From positions 1 through 64,000 of the forward strand of contig JAEXAY010000017.1 in NCBI GenBank assembly GCA_023457895.1: a stretch of DNA of 64,000 nt. Reading direction: 5' to 3'. Shown here piece after piece: positions 44,599 through 53,671 of this stretch. The number at the start of each line of letters is the position of its first letter. The stretch's first letter is position 1. Both the position numbers and the translations under genes were made by a program. The notes under the pieces are model-generated. The model made no database searches. It was given only the letters and a program-made list of their open reading frames with translations, and was not told the DNA's origin. The DNA comes from Pseudomonadota bacterium. Lineage in GTDB: Bacteria > Pseudomonadota > Alphaproteobacteria > Sphingomonadales > Sphingomonadaceae.

Positions 44599-45981
44599 AT
44601 GACCCACCAGTTCAACCCGACCAGCCTGCGCGAATATGATATCCGCGGCATTGTCGGTGAAACCCTCGGCGAGGACGACGCCTATGCCATCGGGCGCGGG
44701 TTCGGCAGGCTGATCGCGCGCGCTGGGGGTGCGAAAGTCGCGGTCGGCTATGACGGGCGCACCTCCTCGCCGATGCTCGAGGCGGCGCTGGTCAAGGGGC
44801 TCAACGAAAGCGGCATCCATGCCGTGCGGGTCGGCGAAGGCCCGACCCCGATGCTCTATTATGCGGCGGAAACACTAGGCGTTCATGGCGGCATACAGAT
44901 AACCGGCAGCCATAATCCCGCCAATTATAATGGCTTCAAGATGGTATTTCAGGGCCGCCCGTTTTTCGGCGCGGACATCCAGACGCTTGGTACGATGGCG
45001 GCGCAGGGCGACTGGGTCGAAGGCGAGGCCGGGTCCGAACGGATCGACATCATGGACCGCTATGTCGACCGGCTGGTCGAGGACTTCAGGGGCGGGGCGT
45101 TCCGCATCGGCTGGGACGCCGGCAACGGGGCGGCCGGTCCCGTCGTCGAGCGGCTGGTCAAGCGGCTCCCGGGCGACCATTTCACCCTCTACACCGATGT
45201 CGACGGCAATTTTCCCAATCATCATCCTGATCCCACCGAGGAAAAGAATCTCGCCGACCTGAAGCGCCTTGTCGCGGACAAAAAGCTCGATTTCGGAGTG
45301 GCTTTCGATGGTGATGGCGACCGGATCGGCGCGGTCGATGGTGAAGGCCGCGTGATCTGGGGCGACCAGCTGCTCGCGATTTTTGCCGAAGTGGTGCTGA
45401 AGGACGAGCCCGGCGCCACGATTATCGCTGACGTCAAGGCGTCGCAGGCGCTGTTCGACCGCGTGGCGGAACTGGGTGGCAAGCCGCTGATGTGGAGAAC
45501 CGGGCACAGCCTGATCAAGTCCAAAATGAAGGAAACAGATTCCCCGCTTGCGGGCGAGATGAGCGGTCATATCTTCTTCAAGCACCGCTATTATGGTTTT
45601 GACGATGCGCTTTATGCCGCCGTTCGCCTCATCGAGGCGGCGCATGTGCTGGGCCGGAGCGTCACCGAAATGCGCGGGGCCATGCCCGCGATGGTCAACA
45701 CGCCCGAAATGCGCTTTCAGGTCGACGAGACGCGCAAGTTCGCGGTGATCGACGAGGTGCTCGCGCGGCTCGAAGCCGATGGCGCCCAGGTGGACCGGAC
45801 CGATGGCGCCCGCGTCAACACGCCCGACGGCTGGTGGCTGCTACGCGCGTCTAACACGCAGGATGTGCTCGTCGCCCGCGCCGAGGCGAAGGACCAGGCC
45901 GGACTCGACCGGCTGATGGCGCAGATCGACGAGCAACTCGCGCTTTCCGGTTTGAAGCGCGGACCGCAAGCGGGACATTGA
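44599..45981 (+). CDS. pgmG: Phosphoglucomutase/phosphomannomutase
   Basis: A 460-residue alpha-D-phosphohexomutase. The phosphoserine is Ser104 in TGSHNP, the metal loop is FDGDGDRIG, the sugar loop GEMSGH and the phosphate-binding loop RASNTQ. It interconverts the 1- and 6-phosphates of glucose and mannose, to supply nucleotide sugars for surface polysaccharides. The PgmG type of sphingomonads acts on both sugars. galE in this window (57264-58268) is a downstream user of the same sugars. Confidence 0.92.
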   Translation: MTHQFNPTSLREYDIRGIVGETLGEDDAYAIGRGFGRLIARAGGAKVAVGYDGRTSSPMLEAALVKGLNESGIHAVRVGEGPTPMLYYAAETLGVHGGIQITGSHNPANYNGFKMVFQGRPFFGADIQTLGTMAAQGDWVEGEAGSERIDIMDRYVDRLVEDFRGGAFRIGWDAGNGAAGPVVERLVKRLPGDHFTLYTDVDGNFPNHHPDPTEEKNLADLKRLVADKKLDFGVAFDGDGDRIGAVDGEGRVIWGDQLLAIFAEVVLKDEPGATIIADVKASQALFDRVAELGGKPLMWRTGHSLIKSKMKETDSPLAGEMSGHIFFKHRYYGFDDALYAAVRLIEAAHVLGRSVTEMRGAMPAMVNTPEMRFQVDETRKFAVIDEVLARLEADGAQVDRTDGARVNTPDGWWLLRASNTQDVLVARAEAKDQAGLDRLMAQIDEQLALSGLKRGPQAGH

Positions 45982-45988
45982 AACGCCG

Positions 45989-46288
45989 ATGTTGCTGATC
46001 GTTGGGACCGTCCGGGTGCCGCCTGAAAATTTGGCGGAAGCGCGGCCCATTATGAGCGATATGGTCCGGCAAAGCCGGGCCGAAGACGGCTGCCTTGCTT
46101 ATTCCTATGCTGAAGATCTGTTCGATCCCGGCCTCATCCATGTGCGCGAATTATGGCGCGACACGGCCGCGCTTGATGCGCATTTTGCTTCGTCCCATCT
46201 TGCCGAATGGCGAGCACACTGGCCCGAACTGGGCATCGGCGAGCGGCGGCTCAAACTTTACGCGGTCGAGGAAGGCCGAGACGTATAA
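45989..46288 (+). CDS. Antibiotic biosynthesis monooxygenase-like protein
   Basis: A 99-residue ABM-domain protein with the ferredoxin-like fold. The pattern is LLIVGTVRVPPENLAEARP, then EDGCLAYSYAEDL and ELWRDTAALDAHFASSHL. Family members include quinol monooxygenases (YgiN) and heme-degrading enzymes; no specific residues decide. It starts 7 bp after pgmG and converges on pit. Confidence 0.85.
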   Translation: MLLIVGTVRVPPENLAEARPIMSDMVRQSRAEDGCLAYSYAEDLFDPGLIHVRELWRDTAALDAHFASSHLAEWRAHWPELGIGERRLKLYAVEEGRDV

Positions 46289-46317
46289 GCCGCGTTGCGA
46301 GCACTATTGCGCGACAT

Positions 46318-47331
46318 TCAGAACAGCCGCGTCAGCCAGTAGAAGATCGCCGCCACGGCAGCCGAGGCGGGGATGGTGATGATCCAGGCCATGAAGATGT
46401 TGCCGGTGACGCTCCAGCGCACCGACGAGGCGCGCTTGGCCGTTCCTGCGCCGATGACGCAGCCGGTGATGGTGTGTGTCGTCGATACCGGGATGCCGAG
46501 CGCGGACGCGGTGAACACCATGATCGACCCGCCCATCGACGCGCTGAACCCCTGATGCTGCGACAATTTGGTGATGCGTGATCCCATCGTCTGGATGATC
46601 TTCCAGCCGCCGGACAGCGTCCCAAGGCCGATCGCGACATAACAGCTGATCGCGACCCAGTGCGGCACATGAAACTCGCCGTTCAGATAACCGGTCGAAT
46701 AGAGCAGCACGGTGATGATGCCCATCGTCTTCTGCGCGTCATTGAGGCCGTGGCTGAGCGAATAGGTGGCGGACGACATGAGATGGAGGAAACGGAAATG
46801 GGTCTCCGCCGTGCGCACGCTCGCACCCTTGTACAGCCAGCTCGTTACCAGCATGATCAGCATCGACAGCATCATGCCAAGCGTCGGCGACAGCACGATG
46901 GCGATCAGCGTCTTGTTGAGCCCTGCCCACTGGATCGCATCGAAACCGCTATGGGCAACGCCTGCGCCGACAATCCCGCCGATCAGCGCGTGGCTTGACG
47001 AGGAGGGGATGCCCTTGAGCCAGGTCACGACATTCCAGAACATCGCGCCGATCAGTGCGCCGAACACCACGGCAGGCGTCACCAGATCCTTGTCGATCAG
47101 CCCCTTGCCGATCGTCTCCGCGACCTTGTGCAGCGATGGAAACATGATGGTGAGAAAATAGGCCGCGGCATTGAAAAAGGCCGCGAATACCACCGCCTTG
47201 ACCGGCGAGAGCAGCTTGGTCGCAACCACGGTCGCGATCGAGTTGGCCGCATCGTGCAGGCCGTTCAGGAAATCGAACGCGAGCGCCAGGATGACGAGCC
47301 CGACGAGCAGCGGAAAGGCAAGTTCGTGCAT
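46318..47331 (-). CDS. pit: Low-affinity inorganic phosphate transporter
   Basis: A 337-residue PiT-family permease (PF01384) for metal-phosphate/H+ symport. The duplicated signature is seen as FDFLNGLHDAANSIATVVAT near the N terminus and SLSHGLNDAQKTMGIITVLL in the second half. GIPSSSSHALIGG and GIPVSTTHTITG are the paired re-entrant loops. About ten membrane segments are expected. It follows the Nudix-DUF47 frame by 15 bp; DUF47 proteins are frequent partners of Pit and modulate its activity. Confidence 0.95.
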   Translation of the reverse strand: MHELAFPLLVGLVILALAFDFLNGLHDAANSIATVVATKLLSPVKAVVFAAFFNAAAYFLTIMFPSLHKVAETIGKGLIDKDLVTPAVVFGALIGAMFWNVVTWLKGIPSSSSHALIGGIVGAGVAHSGFDAIQWAGLNKTLIAIVLSPTLGMMLSMLIMLVTSWLYKGASVRTAETHFRFLHLMSSATYSLSHGLNDAQKTMGIITVLLYSTGYLNGEFHVPHWVAISCYVAIGLGTLSGGWKIIQTMGSRITKLSQHQGFSASMGGSIMVFTASALGIPVSTTHTITGCVIGAGTAKRASSVRWSVTGNIFMAWIITIPASAAVAAIFYWLTRLF

Positions 47332-47346
47332 GGGTGGGCCGGGGCT

Positions 47347-48444
47347 TCAGCTATGGTCGATGACGAGGCCGTCAATCTCGTTGGCGACATCCTCGAAGCT
47401 GTCGACCACGCGCTCCAGATGACTGTATAGTTCGCGCAGCACGATGAATTTGAGCGTGTCCTTCTCGCCATATTCGTGGAACAGCGAACGCAGCCCGGCG
47501 GCATGTATCTTGTCGGCCTGTCCTTCCAGATGCACCAGCCGCTCGGTCAGCGTGTGGAGGCGCGCGCCATTTTCGGGAATATCGCGGAGCAGCGGCAACG
47601 CCTCGGCCGTAATGCGCGAGGCATCGACGACGATCGCCACCATGTCGCGCATGCCCTGGTCAAACTCGGTGATTTCATAAAGGTCGATGGCGCCGGCCGT
47701 CTGCTGCATCTGGTCGATCGCATCGTCCATCGCATTGATGAGTTCGATGATCGCGCCGCGGTCAAACGGGGTCAGGAAGGTGCGCCGGACGGTGCGCAGC
47801 ACCTCGCGGATGATGTCGTCGGCATCATGTTCGCGCTGTTCGACTTCCTTGATATGATCGGCCATGCCGGGGCCGCCTTCGAACAGGCGGGCCAGCGCGT
47901 TCGACGCGGCCATCAGCGTCGCGGCATGAGCCTCGAACATTTCAAAGAAATTACCCTGCTTCGGCAGCAGCGCCTGAAACCAGTTGAACATGCCTGTCCC
48001 CTTTTTGAATTCCCGCGCGCGCGTCGCGATAAAGCCCCGGGCGGCGACATCGCCAGCGCTGAAATGGCGCAGCAGATGCTTGAGGTCTTCCTCTTCGACC
48101 GCCTCGACCGCTTCCGCGAGCGCGAACCAGCGGCGCTCGCGCTCATGTTTTTCCGGCCACTCATCAAGCTCGGTGGCAACGCGGAACGGATAGACCTCCA
48201 CCCCCGTCATCAGCGAAGCGCCGGTGCGCTTGCGCTTGCGATAGGTGTAGGTGCCGATCGGCGAGGGGCAGATGGAACCCCGCACGCCCGCTTCTTCTTC
48301 CGCTTCGAGCGCGGCGGCTTCATGCCCGGCCATTCCGCGCATCCGGTTGCCCTTGGGCAGCACCCATCGCCTCGTTTCGCGCGAGGTGACCAGGAGTATC
48401 TCGACCGGCGCGTCTGGCGCGTCGCTGGTCGGACGATACGGCAA
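47347..48444 (-). CDS. Nudix hydrolase fused in frame to a DUF47 (PhoU-like) protein
   Basis: One uninterrupted 365-codon frame joins two usually separate proteins. Residues 1-130 form a Nudix domain (RRWVLPKGNRMRGMAGHEAA, then LEAEEEAGVRG). The Nudix-box Arg before the first Glu is replaced by Leu. Residues 152-365 are a DUF47 protein (MFNWFQALLPKQGNFFEMFE). AAAGGGGACAGGC precedes Met152 (ATG at 47989-47991), so DUF47 may also be made alone. The only standard start for the Nudix part is TTG at 48444; a stop lies 12 codons upstream. pit follows 15 bp later. Function probably concerns phosphate transport control. Confidence 0.82.
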   Translation of the reverse strand: MPYRPTSDAPDAPVEILLVTSRETRRWVLPKGNRMRGMAGHEAAALEAEEEAGVRGSICPSPIGTYTYRKRKRTGASLMTGVEVYPFRVATELDEWPEKHERERRWFALAEAVEAVEEEDLKHLLRHFSAGDVAARGFIATRAREFKKGTGMFNWFQALLPKQGNFFEMFEAHAATLMAASNALARLFEGGPGMADHIKEVEQREHDADDIIREVLRTVRRTFLTPFDRGAIIELINAMDDAIDQMQQTAGAIDLYEITEFDQGMRDMVAIVVDASRITAEALPLLRDIPENGARLHTLTERLVHLEGQADKIHAAGLRSLFHEYGEKDTLKFIVLRELYSHLERVVDSFEDVANEIDGLVIDHS

Positions 48445-48568
48445 GGCAGCTATCTGGGTGATGGCAAGGTCCGGAAACTATTTTATGACATTTTTGTGAC
48501 AGCCGCCCTTTACGCGCGCGTCATGCTCCGCGCAAGCGCTGATGGCCGGACTGCGCCGTGGTCCTGAG

Positions 48569-49048
48569 TCAGCCCCAGTCCTTGGCCGGATCCTGCACTG
48601 GCGGCGTTTTCTGGGCGCTCCGTACATCGGCGATGAAGCCGGCCGGAAGCGGGGTCGCCTCGCCGGTGTCGAGATCCATGTGCGCATAAACGATGAGGAT
48701 ATCGGTCAGACGTTCCTCGCCGCGGAAGATGGCGACGTGCAGCGTGAAGCTGGTCCGGCCGATGCGGCTCACCCGCGCGCAGATGTCGATCATGTCATCG
48801 AGCACAGCGCTTGCATGATAGTCGATCTCGGCGTGGACGACATAGATGTCGGTGCCATATTGGTGAAAGAACGGCCCCGGCTGGCCTTCGCCGATCATGC
48901 GGAAATATTCGGTGACGCCGATATCGCCGTAGATGAAATAATTGCCGTTGAAGACGATATTCTGCCCGTCAATCTCGTTATAGCGCACGCGCACCGTATG
49001 GCTGACCGGAAACTCGCCGCGCGGCAGTTGCCACAGTGACCGGTCCAT
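48569..49048 (-). CDS. Acyl-CoA thioesterase, hotdog fold
   Basis: A 159-residue 4HBT-type thioesterase. The signature is HTVRVRYNEIDGQNIVFNGNY, which holds the catalytic-region acid, followed by YIVVHAEIDYHASAVL-type strands (here YVVHAEIDYHA). It should release acids from acyl-CoA; chain length is unknown. The ATG at 49048 shares one base with the stop of the M24 peptidase gene (TGATG), which fixes the start and suggests coupled translation. Confidence 0.87.
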   Translation of the reverse strand: MDRSLWQLPRGEFPVSHTVRVRYNEIDGQNIVFNGNYFIYGDIGVTEYFRMIGEGQPGPFFHQYGTDIYVVHAEIDYHASAVLDDMIDICARVSRIGRTSFTLHVAIFRGEERLTDILIVYAHMDLDTGEATPLPAGFIADVRSAQKTPPVQDPAKDWG

Positions 49049-50871
49049 CAGCGCGCCTCCAGCGGGCGGCACTCATTGGCGAGCCAGGCGCGGCTGTCGG
49101 CGTCAAGCTCGGGGCCGAGCACGTCCATCACCTTCGCGTGATAGGCGTTGACCCAGTGACGTTCCGCCTCGGTCAGCATGTGGCTGTCGATGAGCGCGCG
49201 CTCCAGCGGGGCGAAGGTCAGCGTATCGAAGCCGAGCATCTGATGCTCGGCGCCTGCAACCTCGCGCGGTTCGACCACGACCAGATTTTCGATGCGGATA
49301 CCGAACTCGCCGGTCTTGTAATAGCCGGGCTCGTTGGAGATGATCATCCCCGCCCGGAGCGGTTCGTCGGTCCCGGCCTGTCCGCCCGCCGCCTTGGCGA
49401 TGCGCTGCGGGCCTTCGTGGACGGAGAGGAAACTGCCGACGCCGTGGCCGGTGCCATGCGCGTAATCGACCCCGTCCGCCCAGAGATACTGGCGCGCCAG
49501 CACATCGAGCTGCGATCCGGCTGTGCCTTCGGGGAACACAGCGGTGGCGAGCGCGATATGGCCTTTCAGCACCTGCGTATAGCGGCGGATCATCTCGTCG
49601 GTCGGCGTTCCGATCGCGAGCGTGCGGGTAACGTCGGTCGTGCCGTCCTGATACTGGCCGCCCGAATCGACGAGGTAGAGCGTGCCGGTTTCGAGCGGCC
49701 GGTTGGTCTTTTCATCGGCGCGGTAGTGCACCACCGCGCCATTGGGCCCGGCGCCCGAAATCGTGTCGAACGACAGATCCCGGAGCAGGCCACCCTCGGC
49801 GCGCAGAGCCTGCAGCTTGTCGGACGCGGTGAGTTCGTCGATTCCGCCGTTGGGGGCTTCCTCGCTGACCCAGCGCAGGAAGCGCGAGAGCGCGGCGCCG
49901 TCGCGGGCCTGCGCGGCGCGGTGGCCGGCGAGTTCGACCGGGTTCTTGACCGCCTTCGCCAGCACGGCAGGGTCGCGGTGCCGCGCGATGGTTGCGCCCG
50001 CCTGCTCCAGCCGCTCGAAGATCGCTGATACCGCGCGTTCGGGATCGACTGCGACGCTCTTGCCCTTGAGCGCATCGAGGCCAGCTTCGAACGCGGCGCG
50101 GTCATGGATGCGCACCGCGTTGCCGAGATGCTGGAGGAGGGCGGGCGTCACCTTGTCCGGCGCGATGAACAGGTCAGCGGTCGCGTCGGCATTGATGATC
50201 AGATAGGAAAGCGCGACCGGGGTGCGCGACACGTCCTCGCCGCGCATGTTGAGCAGCCAGGCGATCGAATCGAGCGCGGTAACCACCGTCGCGTCGAGTC
50301 CCCTGGCGGAGAGCCAGTCGGCGATTTCGGCGCGCTTGTCGGCGCTGTTGCGGCCGGAAAATTCATCCGGCTGCGCAATGGCGGGAGCATTGGAGGGCGC
50401 GGGCCTGTCGCTCCACACCGCATCGACCGGATTGCTGTCCACCGGCACCAGTTCGACGCCCTTCGCCTTGAGCCGGGCTTGCGTGCCCTTCACCCAGTCG
50501 ACCGTGTGGAGCCACGGGTCAAAGCCGATGCGCGCGCCCTGTATGGCATTGTCCTCCAGCCAGGCCGCGACGCTCGATTGCGGAACGCCGACATATTCAT
50601 AGTCGGTGCCCGACACCTGGTCCTTGACCTGCAGCGTGTAGCGCCCGTCGACGAACACCGCGGCCTTGTCGCCCGCCTTGCCGGTCAGCACCGCAGCACT
50701 GCCCGCCGACCCGCCAAAGCCGGTCAGCCACGCCATGCGCTGCGCATAGCTGCCGACATATTCCGACATATATTCATCGACGATCGGTACGATAAAGCCG
50801 TCGAGATCGCGGCTCTTGAGTTCGCTGCGCAACGCGGCAAGCCGTGCGCCATGCGGTTCGAGGGTGGACAT
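49048..50871 (-). CDS. Xaa-Pro aminopeptidase (peptidase M24B)
   Basis: A 607-residue aminopeptidase P of the three-domain eukaryotic-like type. The N-terminal creatinase-like domain has VDGRYTLQVKDQV. The dimetal site is in YLVDSGGQYQDGTTDVTRT (two Asp), AHGTGHGVG (His), ISNEPGYY and GIRIENLV (Glu). It removes N-terminal residues before proline. The C-terminal extension (MLGFDTLTFAPLERALIDSH) is normal for this group. It is divergent from the S9 peptidase gene, so two proline-related peptidases share one 67-bp promoter region. Confidence 0.93.
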   Translation of the reverse strand: MSTLEPHGARLAALRSELKSRDLDGFIVPIVDEYMSEYVGSYAQRMAWLTGFGGSAGSAAVLTGKAGDKAAVFVDGRYTLQVKDQVSGTDYEYVGVPQSSVAAWLEDNAIQGARIGFDPWLHTVDWVKGTQARLKAKGVELVPVDSNPVDAVWSDRPAPSNAPAIAQPDEFSGRNSADKRAEIADWLSARGLDATVVTALDSIAWLLNMRGEDVSRTPVALSYLIINADATADLFIAPDKVTPALLQHLGNAVRIHDRAAFEAGLDALKGKSVAVDPERAVSAIFERLEQAGATIARHRDPAVLAKAVKNPVELAGHRAAQARDGAALSRFLRWVSEEAPNGGIDELTASDKLQALRAEGGLLRDLSFDTISGAGPNGAVVHYRADEKTNRPLETGTLYLVDSGGQYQDGTTDVTRTLAIGTPTDEMIRRYTQVLKGHIALATAVFPEGTAGSQLDVLARQYLWADGVDYAHGTGHGVGSFLSVHEGPQRIAKAAGGQAGTDEPLRAGMIISNEPGYYKTGEFGIRIENLVVVEPREVAGAEHQMLGFDTLTFAPLERALIDSHMLTEAERHWVNAYHAKVMDVLGPELDADSRAWLANECRPLEAR

Positions 50872-50938
50872 GTACGATTCCTTGTTTCACCATGGCCGCT
50901 TTCCGGTCTCAGCCGGCCCGAGCGGGCAAGGGGGAAAT

Positions 50939-53158
50939 ATGATCCTGTTCCTTAGGCGAGCCATGACCATCATGGCTAGTCCCTTCCTTTGTCTCGCCGC
51001 CGCCTGCACCACGGCCGGTCAACCCGATGTGAAAGTTTCCCCTGCCTCCATGTCTGATATTGTTGCTTCCAATTCCGTTGCTCCCGATTCTGCCCGGCCG
51101 CCGCTCGCCGCGCAAAAGCCGCACCAGATCACCGCGCATGGCAAGAGCTGGAACGATCCGTGGTTCTGGCTGCGCGATCCGGATTATCCCAAGGTCGATG
51201 ACGTGGAAGTGCTCGATTATCTCAAGGCCGAAAATGCCTATTTCGAAGCCAATATGCAGCCGCACGCGGCGCTGGTCGAAACCCTGTTCCAGGAAATGAA
51301 AGGCCGGATCAAGGAAGACGACAAATCCGTGCCGCAGAAGGATGGCGACTGGGTCTATTGGGTCGAATATGAAAAGGGCGCACAATACAAGAAATGGTAT
51401 CGCCGCCCGGCCGGACCCGATGGCAAGGGCGTGAGCGAAGCTGTCCTCATTCTCGATGAACCGGCGCTCGCCGCGGGCAAGGAATATTTCCGCCTCGGCG
51501 GTTTTTCGGTCAGCCCGGACGGCAGGACGCTCGCCTATGCGGTTGATGACAATGGCTCGGAACGCTTCGAGGTGCGGTTCAAGAACCTCGAAACCGGCGC
51601 GCTGCTCGATGACGTCATTCCGGGCACGCTTTCGAGCCTCGAATGGTCGGCCGATTCGTCCATGCTGCTCTATGGCCTTGCCAATGACAACTGGCGCACC
51701 GACAATATCCGGGTGCACCGGATGGGCACCGATACCAAGGCCGACCGGCTGATCTACAAGGAAAAGGATATCGGCTTTTCCTGCGATGTCGGGGTGACGT
51801 CATCGGAAAAATATCTGGTGATCGCGACCGGCGATAATGAAACCTCCGAAGTCCGCCTGTTGCCGCGCGACAACCCGTTCGCTGAGCCGATCCTCGTTGC
51901 GCCGCGCAAGAAGGGCCGTGAATACAGCGTCGAGGAGCATGACGGCACGCTTTACATCCACACCAATGACGACCATCCCAATTTCCGCGTCGCAATGGCG
52001 AAGCTCGCCCAGCCGGATAAATGGACCACGCTGATCCCCGGGAGCGATCGTTTCTACATCACCGATTTTACCGCGTTCAGGGATTTCTACGTGATCGAGG
52101 GCCGCGAGGACGGACTCGATCAGGTCGAACTGCGCTCCTATGCCGACCCCGCCAAAGTCGAACGCATCGCTTTCCCCGAGGCCAGCTATTCGGCAGGGCT
52201 CGATTCCAACCCTGAATATGACGTCAAGACGCTGCGACTCGCCTATGAATCGATGGTCACGCCCGACACCATCTATGATTATGATATCGCCTCGAAGGCG
52301 CTTGCCACGCTCAAGGTGCAGGAAATTCCGAGCGGCTATCAGGCGGGCGATTATGTCACCGAACGGCTGAGCATCAGGGGCCGCGACGGGACGATGATCC
52401 CGGTGTCGCTGGTCTATAAAAAGGGTCTTGTCCGGAACGGCGCCAACCCGCTGCACCTCTATGCCTATGGCGCCTACGGCTATGCCGTGCCGCCGGGCTT
52501 TTCGACAACGCGCCTCAGCCTCGTTGATCGCGGCTATATCTATGCGATCGCGCATATCCGCGGCGGCGATGACCTTGGCCGCAACTGGTATCTGCAGGGC
52601 AAGCTAGACCGGCGGATCAACACCTTCCATGACTTCATCGACGTCGCGCAGGGTCTGGCGGATGCGGGCTATACCGCGCGCGGGAAGATTTCCGCTTCGG
52701 GCGGCTCGGCGGGCGGCGAACTGATGGGCGCGGTCGCCAATATGGATCCCGGCCTGTGGGGCGCGATCGCGGCACATGTCCCGTTTGTCGATGTCGTCAA
52801 CACGATGATGGACGAAAGCCTGCCGCTGACCCCCGGCGAATGGCCCGAATGGGGCAATCCGATCACCGACAAGGCGGCGTTTGATTACATGCTGAGCTAT
52901 TCGCCCTATGATAATGTGACGGCGCAGAATTACCCGCCGATGCTGGTCACGGCGGGGCTCAACGATCCGCGTGTCACCTATTGGGAACCGGCGAAATGGG
53001 TGGCGAAGCTGCGCGCCACCAAGACCGATAACAATCTGCTGCTGCTCAAGACCAATATGGGCGCGGGTCACGGCGGCAAGTCGGGCCGGTTTGAGTCGCT
53101 GCGCGAGGATGCCGAGGAATTTGCATTCATCCTGACGCAGATGGGCAGCGCGAAATAA
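50939..53158 (+). CDS. Oligopeptidase B-like S9 peptidase, probable lipoprotein
   Basis: A 739-residue S9A serine peptidase. A beta-propeller (about residues 90-450) precedes the hydrolase domain. The nucleophile Ser is in SASGGSAGGELMG, Asp in TAGLNDPRVTYWEP and His in GAGHGGKSGR. It resembles oligopeptidase B, which cuts short peptides after basic residues. The N terminus MASPFLCLAAACTTAG carries a lipobox ending in Cys, so it should be exported, which is unusual as many relatives are cytosolic. The ATG at 50939 or 50963 may be used. Confidence 0.9.
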   Translation: MILFLRRAMTIMASPFLCLAAACTTAGQPDVKVSPASMSDIVASNSVAPDSARPPLAAQKPHQITAHGKSWNDPWFWLRDPDYPKVDDVEVLDYLKAENAYFEANMQPHAALVETLFQEMKGRIKEDDKSVPQKDGDWVYWVEYEKGAQYKKWYRRPAGPDGKGVSEAVLILDEPALAAGKEYFRLGGFSVSPDGRTLAYAVDDNGSERFEVRFKNLETGALLDDVIPGTLSSLEWSADSSMLLYGLANDNWRTDNIRVHRMGTDTKADRLIYKEKDIGFSCDVGVTSSEKYLVIATGDNETSEVRLLPRDNPFAEPILVAPRKKGREYSVEEHDGTLYIHTNDDHPNFRVAMAKLAQPDKWTTLIPGSDRFYITDFTAFRDFYVIEGREDGLDQVELRSYADPAKVERIAFPEASYSAGLDSNPEYDVKTLRLAYESMVTPDTIYDYDIASKALATLKVQEIPSGYQAGDYVTERLSIRGRDGTMIPVSLVYKKGLVRNGANPLHLYAYGAYGYAVPPGFSTTRLSLVDRGYIYAIAHIRGGDDLGRNWYLQGKLDRRINTFHDFIDVAQGLADAGYTARGKISASGGSAGGELMGAVANMDPGLWGAIAAHVPFVDVVNTMMDESLPLTPGEWPEWGNPITDKAAFDYMLSYSPYDNVTAQNYPPMLVTAGLNDPRVTYWEPAKWVAKLRATKTDNNLLLLKTNMGAGHGGKSGRFESLREDAEEFAFILTQMGSAK

Positions 53159-53170
53159 AGGGGAGGGCGG

Positions 53171-53261
53171 CGTCATTGCGAGCCGCGCAGCGGCGCGGCA
53201 ATCCAGCGCGGTGCACGCCTGCCGTGGATTGCTTCACCGCTTTCAGCGGTTCGCAATGACG
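53171..53261. repeat. Long palindromic element (GTCATTGCGA arms)
   Basis: The ends are CGTCATTGCGA and TCGCAATGACG, an 11-bp perfect inverted pair. Inside them GGCAATCCA faces TGGATTGC. The 91-bp segment follows the S9 peptidase stop by 12 bp and has no coding frame. It has the look of a common dispersed palindromic repeat of proteobacteria. Confidence 0.7.
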
Positions 53262-53340
53262 GGATGTGACAAGACCATCCATTCATGTTGCAGCGCACAA
53301 TTTAATGGACAAACCGCGCCGATTCCGTCAAAAGGTGAAC

Positions 53341-53658
53341 ATGTCTTCACCCGCAATCATTCTTGAAGCCATTGCGCGGCTGCGCTGCGTCTCCGCGACC
53401 TATAACCGGGGCGTGGTGATCCTCGCGCCGCATATTCTCTATACAAAGCATGGCGAACTCCATGTCGATGCGACCACCATCTCGCGCGATGGCAATCCGC
53501 CACGCGAGACCAAGCTCGGCACCTTCAAGCTCGATGGCCTTGGCGAACTGGCGCTGGTCGAACAGCCGTTCGAACCCTGGCCGCTATTCGAGCCGGAAGC
53601 GGAAAAATATGTCGGCGAAACGCTGCTCGCCGTCGAGGTGACCGCGCCCGTCCTCTGA
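53341..53658 (+). CDS. Conserved-looking hypothetical protein
   Basis: A 105-residue protein I cannot name. It reads as a mostly beta domain: RCVSATYNRGVVILAPHILY, then HGELHVDATTISRDG and LGTFKLDGLGELALVEQPFE. That resembles the ligand-binding part of WYL-type domains (a 'YxRG...LaPh.l...g...y..a' layout), so it may be a free-standing sensor. AAAAGGTGAAC precedes the ATG at 53341; an ATG at 53305 is also in frame. It stands alone between a repeat and the convergent TonB receptor gene. Confidence 0.65.
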   Translation: MSSPAIILEAIARLRCVSATYNRGVVILAPHILYTKHGELHVDATTISRDGNPPRETKLGTFKLDGLGELALVEQPFEPWPLFEPEAEKYVGETLLAVEVTAPVL

Positions 53659-53671
53659 CGCGCAAAAAACA

